DNA of 14,853 nucleotides, taken from positions 1 to 14,853 of the forward strand of contig CAJTUC010000056.1 of NCBI GenBank assembly GCA_910579395.1, written 5' to 3'. A model generated the notes under the pieces. It saw only the letters and a list, made by a program, of their open reading frames with translations, searched no databases and was not told the DNA's origin. Position 1 is the stretch's first letter, and each line of letters starts with the position of its first letter. The position numbers were made by a program, and so were the translations under genes. The stretch is from an uncultured Lachnospiraceae bacterium. GTDB lineage: Bacteria; Bacillota; Clostridia; Lachnospirales; Lachnospiraceae. Shown here in pieces: positions 1-5,107 of the stretch.

Positions 1-1
1 T

Positions 2-328
2 AATGAACAGATGAAACTTTACGGCAGAACAAGAAAAACTGTTACTGAAACAATTCGTATCTGTAAAGACAAAAATATACTAAGGGAATACTTGCTTGAC
101 AGGGAAAAGGAGGTTGTGTCAATTATGATGAGTTTATTTGACGAGGAAGAAGTTATAAGGTCTTATATCAAAAGTGAGCGTTATGAAGCTGAACAAGATA
201 AAGCAAGAAAGACAGCTATTCGCATGATTAAGGCAGGTAAAATGTCATTGGAGGATATAGCAGATTACACAGAGTTATCGCTTGATTTAGTTAAGGATTT
301 ACAGAGTGAGATTATGCAGTTAGCATAA
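2..328 (+). CDS. Rpn-type PD-(D/E)XK nuclease / putative transposase, C-terminal part (5' end outside window)
   Basis: The reading frame is open from the first bases of the window (codons for N-E-Q precede the first Met at base 11), so the gene begins upstream and only about 108 C-terminal residues are present. What is visible is the helical, charged tail typical of Rpn family recombination-promoting nucleases/transposase_31-like proteins: REYLLDREKEVVSIMMSLFD, then a charged linker with Glu, Lys and Arg, then a short C-terminal helix-turn-helix-like piece (MSLEDIADYTELSLDLVKDL). The catalytic PD-(D/E)XK core would lie upstream and cannot be judged. A hairpin followed by a T-run lies 38 bases beyond the stop. 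Family assignment is from recall of this tail pattern, not from a search. An alternative is an unrelated phage or plasmid protein. Confidence 0.6.
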   Translation, partial: NEQMKLYGRTRKTVTETIRICKDKNILREYLLDREKEVVSIMMSLFDEEEVIRSYIKSERYEAEQDKARKTAIRMIKAGKMSLEDIADYTELSLDLVKDLQSEIMQLA

Positions 329-365
329 TCGACAAAACAATTTAATATCAAAATAACAGCGTAAA

Positions 366-408
366 GGCGTATGGAACAGTAAATTGTAAACCATGCGTCT
401 TTTTTTGC
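366..408 (+). terminator. Rho-independent terminator
   Basis: An 11-bp stem (366-376 with 393-403, two G-T wobbles) encloses a 16-base loop and is followed directly by a run of seven T (402-408). It ends the transcript of the nuclease fragment and lies just before the ribosome binding site of the next small gene. Confidence 0.7.
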
Positions 409-424
409 GCCCAAAAGGAGAAAC

Positions 425-625
425 ATGAGCGACAACATTCAGACCAACACCACAGGGCGATCAACGCCCTGTTTACAACAGAAGATTGACAAGACAAGGT
501 ATTTAGTCGAGGTACATTTTTCTGATACCAGTACCCAAAGCGTAGAGGACAAACTAAAGCGTGTCATTCTCCATGATTTAGAGCATGGGAAACAGGACAG
601 ACCAAGAAAAAGTGATGAAAAATGA
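425..625 (+). CDS. Small TnpW-like transposon-encoded protein
   Basis: A 66-aa protein with a good ribosome binding site (AAAGGAG at 413-419, 5 bases before the ATG). The body, KTRYLVEVHFSDTSTQSVEDKL followed by a short amphipathic helix, resembles the TnpW family of small proteins found on clostridial conjugative or mobilisable elements: a basic strand, V-x-V-H-F-S, then Ser/Thr and a helix. Function of the family is unknown. The C-terminus is basic and unstructured. A perfect 8-bp inverted repeat lies inside the gene, 27 bases after the start codon. The stop overlaps an ATG by ATGA (622-625), but that downstream frame does not lead into an intact gene. It is probably the margin of a mobile element. 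The family call rests on recalled pattern only. Confidence 0.5.
   Translation: MSDNIQTNTTGRSTPCLQQKIDKTRYLVEVHFSDTSTQSVEDKLKRVILHDLEHGKQDRPRKSDEK
452..472 (+). repeat. Perfect 8-bp hairpin inside tnpW-like gene
   Basis: ACAGGGCG and CGCCCTGT are perfect complements separated by five bases. The structure begins 27 bases after the start codon and could fold in the mRNA close to the ribosome. Confidence 0.6.
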
Positions 626-676
626 TAAATATGTCCTTGACAAGTAGCTACGGGATTTACCCGGAAATATGCAAAG

Positions 677-1162
677 ATGATTGGGGAGACACTGTCCTGT
701 CCGGTCATGGATTACCGTGAAGTCACCGTGAAAGCCCTGTCGGGATATGATACGATTGTATTTGGAAGCAGGGCGCATGCGGGCAGGATTGACGGCTATA
801 AAAAGATGCGGGAGATGTTTTCAAAAAGCGGGGCAAAACATTTGGTATTATTTGTAACGGGCGCGACGCCGAATGCGGCGGAGAAAGTCATAACGGCATT
901 CTGGAAACAGAATCTTTCCGAAGACGAGCTTTTGAAGATATCGCATTTTTACATGCAGGCCGGATTGTGTTACGAAAGAATGACTTTTGGTGATAAAATG
1001 ATGATGAAAGCGGCAGCGGTCATGATCAGGAAGAAAAAGGATAAATCGGATTCGGACAGGGAATTTGAAAAGGCAATTTCGTGCTCCTATGATATTTCGG
1101 ACCGGAAGTATGCGGAACCGTTGATTTCGTTTCTGCAGGGGGGAATCCTCATAACTTCCTGA
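677..1162 (+). CDS. Flavodoxin-domain protein, N-terminus lost (probable pseudogene)
   Basis: The 161-aa product has the body of a flavodoxin-like FMN-binding protein: a YDTIVFGSRAHAGRI loop near residues 24-38, the next strand HLVLFVTGA, and a C-terminal region typical of the small flavodoxin_5/menaquinone-dependent oxidoreductase-like proteins of clostridia. The essential first part is missing from this start. Reading the same frame upstream gives V-A-T-G-F-T-R-K-Y-A-K before the Met at 677; this is the phosphate-binding loop (T-G-x-T) that should follow a first beta strand. That frame meets a TGA at 638-640, while a plausible original start (ATG at 622, giving M-I-N-M) is in another frame. 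A small insertion or deletion around 637-645 would explain this. The ribosome binding site before 677 is weak. A functional protein is unlikely unless frameshifting occurs. Confidence 0.65.
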   Translation: MIGETLSCPVMDYREVTVKALSGYDTIVFGSRAHAGRIDGYKKMREMFSKSGAKHLVLFVTGATPNAAEKVITAFWKQNLSEDELLKISHFYMQAGLCYERMTFGDKMMMKAAAVMIRKKKDKSDSDREFEKAISCSYDISDRKYAEPLISFLQGGILITS

Positions 1163-1166
1163 AATA

Positions 1167-1181
1167 AGAAAGTGTAAAGCC
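1167..1181 (+). repeat. 15-bp direct repeat, copy 1
   Basis: AGAAAGTGTAAAGCC here is repeated exactly at 1529-1543. Its 9-base core AGTGTAAAG (1171-1179) also pairs with CTTTACACT at 1239-1247, so the three copies form one direct and two inverted pairs. Confidence 0.7.
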
Positions 1182-1271
1182 CTTGATGATTCAACGGTGA
1201 TATGCCCTTTGTCAAATAGACAGGTGAAATATCATGGACTTTACACTCTTTGTTTGTTGGTTATGCTCTTG

Positions 1272-1463
1272 CTATTCCTTTATCTTATCAATATCGGTCA
1301 GATTTACGCCTGCGACATTTAAAATTGCTTTTAAAGATAAATAATCATCTTTTAAGCTTTCATATGTTTTGGTTGCGTTTTCATCTTTTGCTATTAACAT
1401 ATGTTTTTGAACTTTTTGAAATTGCTCAATTGCATCTTTTGCTACTTCAATACCATTCGGCAT
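1272..1463 (-). CDS. 63-aa protein of unknown function
   Basis: The start is the ATG at 1463 (minus strand), preceded by AGGTGA at a suitable distance; a longer in-frame extension upstream lacks a ribosome binding site and reads through non-coding sequence. The product begins MPNGIEVAKDAIEQFQKVQK and ends NLTDIDKIKE. It is a soluble, all-helical, Gln/Lys/Asp-rich small protein with no membrane segment, no cysteines and no catalytic motif I can recognise. A near-consensus promoter lies 49 bases upstream, with its -35 box inside the element's end repeat. The coding quality is good: the amino acid pattern is natural and far better than in other frames. I do not recognise the function; association with a mobile element is the only context. 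Confidence 0.6.
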   Translation of the reverse strand: MPNGIEVAKDAIEQFQKVQKHMLIAKDENATKTYESLKDDYLSLKAILNVAGVNLTDIDKIKE

Positions 1464-1511
1464 ACGATCACCTGCTTTCATATTGTGGCTTGTATTGATT
1501 GCTATAATTTT

Positions 1512-1540
1512 ATTATAACGGATTGTATAGAAAGTGTAAA
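1512..1540 (-). promoter_or_regulatory. Sigma-A promoter of the 63-aa gene
   Basis: On the minus strand TTTACA (1535-1540) is followed after exactly 17 bases by a perfect TATAAT (1512-1517). The -35 box is part of the 15-bp end repeat, so the tip of the element supplies half of the promoter. Confidence 0.7.
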
Positions 1541-1543
1541 GCC
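1529..1543 (+). repeat. 15-bp direct repeat, copy 2
   Basis: An exact copy of 1167-1181, and the inverted partner of 1236-1251. It marks the right edge of the element-like segment. Confidence 0.7.
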
Positions 1544-1607
1544 TGTTCAATCGGCATGGACGACAATTATATTCATGCGTCTGCCGTGATATTCCTGATA
1601 AAATGGG

Positions 1608-1637
1608 TTGACATACATACCAACGGTATGATAACAT
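1608..1637 (+). promoter_or_regulatory. Promoter of the tetR gene
   Basis: A perfect TTGACA at 1608-1613 is followed by an 18-base spacer and TAACAT (1632-1637). The spacer holds the first operator, so repressor binding would block RNA polymerase. The -10 match is only moderate. Confidence 0.5.
1616..1630. promoter_or_regulatory. TetR operator 1
   Basis: CATACC-AAC-GGTATG, a perfect 6-bp inverted repeat with a 3-bp centre, sits between the -35 and -10 boxes. It matches operator 2 at 13 of 15 bases. Confidence 0.7.
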
Positions 1638-1640
1638 AAA

Positions 1641-1655
1641 CATACTACCGGTATG
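1641..1655. promoter_or_regulatory. TetR operator 2
   Basis: CATACTACCGGTATG is a near-perfect palindrome extended by A/T on both sides. Its centre is 25 bp from that of operator 1, near the expected transcription start. The pair suggests autorepression by the adjacent TetR protein. Confidence 0.7.
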
Positions 1656-1704
1656 TAAATTACGATCATGGTTCAAATGCAGTAATGAAGAAAGAGGGTT
1701 TCGT

Positions 1705-2358
1705 ATGGCGAGGAATAAGCACCCGGAAGAAACGGTCAATCGGATTCTGGACGTTGCGACCCGATTATTTATGGAAAAAGGATACGAGCATTCTTCCATT
1801 CAGGATATCATCGATGAACTGGGCGGACTCAGCAAAGGAGCCATTTACCATCATTTCAAGTCAAAAGAGGAGATTCTGATCGCTGTTACGGACCGGATGA
1901 CGGGAGAATCCAACCGGATGCTTGCCAAAATCCGCGATCAGAAGGGATTGAATGGAAAGGAAAAGCTAAAGAAGATTTTTAAGGATTCCATCAACAGACC
2001 CGAACAGGATGAAATTTTTGCAACTGCGCCGAATCTTGGCAGTAATCCAAGGCTGTTATTCAGCATACTGCGCGAAACAATGGATGATGCCGCGCCGCAT
2101 TATATTCAGCCGATCATCGAACAGGGCATTGCGGACGGCTCGATTACGGCGGAATATCCGCAGGAACTTGCGGAGCTTATCATGCTCGTCGGGAATTTCT
2201 GGATGAATCCGATGATTTTTGACGACTCGGAAGAGAGGGCGCGTCGTAAATTCATGGTCTTTCGCCAGATGATGCAGGGCTTCGGGCTGGATATCGTCGA
2301 TGACGAGCTGTTTAGGCGGCTTATGAATCTGGCGGCCGTTTATCAGAAGAACAGGTAA
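1705..2358 (+). CDS. TetR/AcrR family transcriptional repressor
   Basis: A 217-aa protein of normal TetR length. The N-terminal DNA-binding domain is at residues 11-58: NRILDVATRLFMEKGYEHSS, then the recognition helix region ending SKGAIYHHFKSKEEIL, which matches the TetR signature (G-x-x-Y-x-H-F-x-x-K). The rest is a helical ligand-binding and dimerisation domain of unknown specificity. The start at 1705 follows GAAAGAGGG at 1689-1697. Two palindromic operators lie on its promoter and a related one precedes the MFS exporter downstream. It therefore very likely represses itself and the exporter until a substrate of the pump binds. The gene ends before its own terminator, so the exporter is transcribed separately. 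Confidence 0.93.
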   Translation: MARNKHPEETVNRILDVATRLFMEKGYEHSSIQDIIDELGGLSKGAIYHHFKSKEEILIAVTDRMTGESNRMLAKIRDQKGLNGKEKLKKIFKDSINRPEQDEIFATAPNLGSNPRLLFSILRETMDDAAPHYIQPIIEQGIADGSITAEYPQELAELIMLVGNFWMNPMIFDDSEERARRKFMVFRQMMQGFGLDIVDDELFRRLMNLAAVYQKNR

Positions 2359-2383
2359 CGTGCCGTAAAATAATGGAAAAGAT

Positions 2384-2411
2384 TCTGTCCATAAATGGAC
2401 AGATATTTTTT
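2384..2411 (+). terminator. Rho-independent terminator of tetR
   Basis: TCTGTCCA and TGGACAGA form a perfect 8-bp stem with a 4-base loop, followed by a run of T at 2406-2411. Confidence 0.75.
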
Positions 2412-2422
2412 CATATTAATAC

Positions 2423-2439
2423 ATACCGTCGTTCGGTAT
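2423..2439. promoter_or_regulatory. Operator before the MFS exporter gene
   Basis: ATACCG and CGGTAT form a perfect inverted repeat around a 5-bp centre. The half-site (ATACC/GGTAT) is the same as in the two tetR operators but the spacing is wider by 4 bp relative to operator 1. It lies 47-63 bases before the MFS start codon. No clear -35/-10 pair could be fixed here. Confidence 0.6.
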
Positions 2440-2485
2440 TAAAAGGGATTAATAAAATAATTTTATGCAAACGGAGGTTTAGAAG

Positions 2486-3727
2486 ATGAATCAAAAACTA
2501 TTTTCAAAAGATTTCACACTGGTCATGATCGGACAGATCATTTCCCTGTTCGGCAATGCAACGATCCGGTTCGCATTGCCGCTGTATCTGCTGAATAAGA
2601 CGGGTTCTTCGGCGCTGTACGGTGCGGTGACTGCCTGTGCTTTTCTGCCGGCAGTGATGCTCTCACCCGTGGGCGGCATCGTTGCGGACAGAGTGAATAA
2701 GCGGAATATCATGGTGGCACTGGACTTTTTTACGGCGTTCGTCATTCTGTTTTTTTATCTGTTCATGGGCGGACAGAATCTGGTCCTGCTTTTGACGGTC
2801 ACGCTGATGCTCCTATATGGCATCGCCGGCGCTTATCAGCCTGCGGTTTCGGCCAGTGTACCGGCGTTAGTCAAGCCGGAAAATCTGATGGCCGCCAATT
2901 CCGTTATCAATATGATCAGTTCGCTGGCGGCGCTGTTAGGACCCGTTCTTGGCGGTATTTTATACAGCGCATACGGGCTGGAATCCGTGCTGATCGTCTG
3001 TATGGGATGTTTTCTGGCATCTGCGGTCATGGAGATTTTTATCAGGATCCCTTTTGTAAAACAGCAGAAGGGTGGAAACATATGGAAAATCGTGCAGAGC
3101 GATTTCACGGAAAGTTTTCGTTTTATCCGAAAAGACAGACCTGCCATCGGAAAAGCGCTGCTTGCGGTCTGCGGTATCAATCTCTTCTTGTCGGCGATGA
3201 TCAATGTGGGAATGCCCTATATGATAACGGAAGTGTTGGCGCTGGAAGCGGCGTGGGCGAACAGGCTTTACGGATTTGCGCAGGGAGCGCTTGCCGCTGG
3301 CGGACTGACAGGCGGCATCTGTGCCGGTATTTTTGCAAAGAAGCTTTCGGTGGAAAAGGCGGGAAATCTGATCGTGATCTGCGCGGCCTGTGTTTTTCCG
3401 ATGGGGATATCGCTGTTTCTTTTTTCTTCCGGGTTCGTTAATTATCTGGTCATGACGGTATGCTGTTTTCTGATCATGATATTTTCGACCGTTTTCACGG
3501 TGCAGATCATGTCCTTCGTACAGGCGGAAACGTCGCCTGCGCTGATCGGTAAGGTCATTGCGCTCATGTTGTCCGTTTCCATGTGCGCACAGCCGCTTGG
3601 AAGCGCGTTGTATGGCGTTTTGTTTGAAGTATGCGCAGGATGCGAATTTGTTGTCGTGTTCTTTGCGGGAATCGTTTCTTTGATGATCGCACTGCGGATG
3701 GGGAAAATTTTTCGGAATGGTCTGTGA
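2486..3727 (+). CDS. MFS efflux transporter (macrolide/drug exporter type)
   Basis: A 413-aa membrane protein with about 12 hydrophobic segments and short cytoplasmic ends. The first segments include LVMIGQIISLFGNATIRFAL, and between the second and third lies the MFS signature GGIVADRVNKRNIM (G-x-x-x-D-R-x-x-x-R). The overall pattern fits the MFS_3/MefA-like group of 12-segment proton-driven exporters, which expel macrolides and other drugs or small metabolites. The substrate cannot be read from sequence. The start is supported by GGAGG at 2473-2477. The gene is the apparent target of the upstream TetR repressor, with a shared operator half-site in its leader. A convergent sigma/anti-sigma operon faces it from the other side, with a long inverted repeat between them. 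Confidence 0.9.
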   Translation: MNQKLFSKDFTLVMIGQIISLFGNATIRFALPLYLLNKTGSSALYGAVTACAFLPAVMLSPVGGIVADRVNKRNIMVALDFFTAFVILFFYLFMGGQNLVLLLTVTLMLLYGIAGAYQPAVSASVPALVKPENLMAANSVINMISSLAALLGPVLGGILYSAYGLESVLIVCMGCFLASAVMEIFIRIPFVKQQKGGNIWKIVQSDFTESFRFIRKDRPAIGKALLAVCGINLFLSAMINVGMPYMITEVLALEAAWANRLYGFAQGALAAGGLTGGICAGIFAKKLSVEKAGNLIVICAACVFPMGISLFLFSSGFVNYLVMTVCCFLIMIFSTVFTVQIMSFVQAETSPALIGKVIALMLSVSMCAQPLGSALYGVLFEVCAGCEFVVVFFAGIVSLMIALRMGKIFRNGL

Positions 3728-3752
3728 TAAACGGACTGGAGATATTGAGATG

Positions 3753-3825
3753 GACGTCCCGGGACGGAAAATCTGCGAAAGCGGGTGTTACCGTCGTGCT
3801 TTCGCAGATTTTCTGCTGTCCGGGG
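3753..3825. terminator. Long inverted repeat, probable bidirectional terminator
   Basis: A perfect 16-bp inverted repeat (3767-3782 with 3798-3813) surrounds a 15-base loop. Outer arms CCCGGGAC and GTCCGGGG extend pairing at 7 of 8 positions after a short bulge. It lies between convergent genes (MFS on plus, anti-sigma on minus). T-runs are short (four T on the plus strand), so it may also act as an mRNA-stabilising structure. Confidence 0.6.
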
Positions 3826-3857
3826 AATGGCCTGTGCAGGTTTTCCGACAGACAGGG

Positions 3858-4481
3858 TCAATCGGCCGGGACAAAAGTGTATAATTCCCTGTCATATTCC
3901 GGCTCGCTGCTTTGTCTGAACGGATAAGAATCATATTCATCCCGGGTGATTTCCAGATAAACTGTTTTTCCGTCATGTGACAAAGATATCAGGCAGAGAT
4001 TATTTTCATCAAAAAGTTCCGTAATATCCGATTTCTGGTCATAGTAGTATACCCAGACCCGGCCTTCTTCATCTTCCTCGATGGAAGCGTGTTGATTCAT
4101 GCCCTCCGCGACCTCTCCGGCATCCATCCAGGTTTCTGTGCCGTCTTCACCGATAATGATGCCGCCGCCGCTTACCTGTTCGGTTTCACCGTCGTGTTCA
4201 TAGGTAAAGGTATATCCGCCGCCACCGTTTTCCGTTACATCGACCTGCGTTTTTTCTCCGTAAAGCCACATGGAGAGCTTTTCCTGAATGCCGCCGATAT
4301 CTGCGGCGTATACGGTTCCGGGAATGCCGATGATGACCGCGCAGGCGATTGCTGCGGCGATTGCCATGTTTGTTTTGTGTTTTTTCTGAATATGTGCCAT
4401 TTCTTCTACCTCCAAAGATAATCGTCCGGAGGGATGAAGCGCTGAAAATGCCTGTTTATACCGTTCTCTATTTGTCATCAT
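3858..4481 (-). CDS. Single-pass membrane anti-sigma-factor-like protein
   Basis: A 207-aa protein with a cytoplasmic N-terminus of about 35 residues (ERYKQAFSALHPSGRLSLEV, then KK-rich), one membrane helix at about residues 38-58 (MAIAAAIACAVIIGIPGTVY) and an exported, acidic, beta-rich C-terminal domain. Its gene overlaps the end of the ECF sigma gene by 14 bases and has a strong AAAGGAGG site just upstream of ATG 4481. This layout is that of lachnospiral ECF sigma/anti-sigma pairs: the N-terminus would hold the sigma factor at the membrane and the outer domain would sense a signal. There is no zinc anti-sigma motif (H-x3-C-x2-C). Sequence alone does not prove the role; the evidence is topology plus operon position. 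Confidence 0.7.
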   Translation of the reverse strand: MMTNRERYKQAFSALHPSGRLSLEVEEMAHIQKKHKTNMAIAAAIACAVIIGIPGTVYAADIGGIQEKLSMWLYGEKTQVDVTENGGGGYTFTYEHDGETEQVSGGGIIIGEDGTETWMDAGEVAEGMNQHASIEEDEEGRVWVYYYDQKSDITELFDENNLCLISLSHDGKTVYLEITRDEYDSYPFRQSSEPEYDRELYTFVPAD

Positions 4482-4950
4482 TCCATTCCTCCTTTAATGT
4501 TTCCCGAAGCAGAGCGCGTCCGCGCGACAGCCTGATTTTGACATTGCTTTCACCGAGCTTTAGTATATCCGCGATTTCCCTGACGCTGTAATCTTCATAA
4601 TAAAATAAATGAATCACGATGCGGTACTTTTCCGGAAGGCACATGACTGTTTCGAACAGATTTTCGGATTCGGGCGTCTCAAAGGTCAATGTCTCCATAT
4701 AATCCTCGAGGGAAAGTTTATTGCGTTTCCAAAAGGTCTGATTGACGTTTTTTGCTTTGTTGATCGCTACTCTGATCAGCCATGCGCGTATATGCTGCTC
4801 GCTGTCAAATTCTTTTTTGGTTGTGTAATACTGGATGAACGTATCCTGAACGATATCTTCTGCGTCCTGTGCATTTTTGCATACATTGAATGCCACAGCG
4901 AACAGGTTGTTCTGGTATAACGCCGCCAGTTCCTGTACTGACTGCTTCAT
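4468..4950 (-). CDS. ECF-type RNA polymerase sigma factor (sigma 1)
   Basis: A 160-aa protein of usual ECF length. Sigma region 2 is at about residues 8-65, with NAQDAEDIVQDTFIQYY (the core-binding and -10 recognition helix) and AWLIRVAINKAKN. Region 4 is at about residues 100-150, with LPEKYRIVIHLFYYEDYSVR followed by the helix-turn-helix EIADILKLGESNVKIRLSRG. I chose the start at 4950 because AAAGGAG stands 5 bases before it; an upstream in-frame ATG at 4995 has no such site and would overlap the -10 box of the candidate promoter. The anti-sigma gene overlaps its 3' end, suggesting translational coupling. It probably directs transcription from its own promoter. Confidence 0.92.
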   Translation of the reverse strand: MKQSVQELAALYQNNLFAVAFNVCKNAQDAEDIVQDTFIQYYTTKKEFDSEQHIRAWLIRVAINKAKNVNQTFWKRNKLSLEDYMETLTFETPESENLFETVMCLPEKYRIVIHLFYYEDYSVREIADILKLGESNVKIRLSRGRALLRETLKEEWNDDK

Positions 4951-4995
4951 GGGTGCTCCTTTGTTCTTCTTGTATTTGAAAGGCCTTTCACTCAT

Positions 4996-5024
4996 AATAC
5001 AATTAAAAGGATGGGTTGGTTACA
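4996..5024 (-). promoter_or_regulatory. Candidate ECF promoter P1, before sigma 1
   Basis: On the minus strand TGTAAC (5019-5024) is separated by 17 bases from TGTATT (4996-5001). This resembles the ECF pattern TGAAAC-N16/17-CGTA known from sigma-W-type factors. It lies 45 bases before the chosen start codon and would allow autoregulation. Confidence 0.5.
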
Positions 5025-5040
5025 AAAATTTGAAAAAAGA

Positions 5041-5068
5041 TGCAACTATGATACATTTATCCTGTAAA
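5041..5068 (+). promoter_or_regulatory. Candidate ECF promoter P2, before the secreted protein gene
   Basis: TGCAAC (5041-5046), a 16-base spacer and TGTAAA (5063-5068) resemble P1 and P3. It points towards the gene starting at 5108, whose ribosome binding site lies at 5092-5099. The -10 part is a weaker match. Confidence 0.4.
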
Positions 5069-5107
5069 ATGTGAGAAGACAGAAGAGAACTGAAAGAGGT
5101 ATACGGT

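Larger units (their letters stand above)
1236..1543. mobile_element. Segment bounded by short inverted repeats (MITE-like or decayed insertion sequence)
   Basis: The left edge reads GGACTTTACACTCTTT (1236-1251). The right edge, read on the minus strand from 1543, is GGCTTTACACTTTCTA. They share GG...CTTTACACT and agree imperfectly beyond it, like the tips of a small mobile element. The 308-bp interior is AT-rich compared with the flanks and holds one small minus-strand gene and its promoter. An extra copy of the tip at 1167-1181 outside the left edge suggests a nested or repeated insertion, or a remnant of a larger element. No transposase is present. The end motif is somewhat like IS256-group ends, but that is an impression only. 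Confidence 0.4.

Noticed and set aside
1183..1247. Terminator or riboswitch formed by the inverted copies at 1171 and 1239
   Set aside because: The 9-bp arms are 59 bases apart with no conserved core that I recognise, and the same motif at 1533 fits repeat ends better.
1464..1799. Minus-strand extension of the 63-aa gene upstream to 1799
   Set aside because: It runs through the promoter of the small gene and into the tetR gene on the other strand. It has no ribosome binding site, and its residue pattern is random before M-P-N-G.
4089..4920. Plus-strand frames opposite the sigma 1 / anti-sigma operon
   Set aside because: They are Cys/Phe-rich shadow translations. The minus strand has clear ECF motifs and ribosome binding sites.
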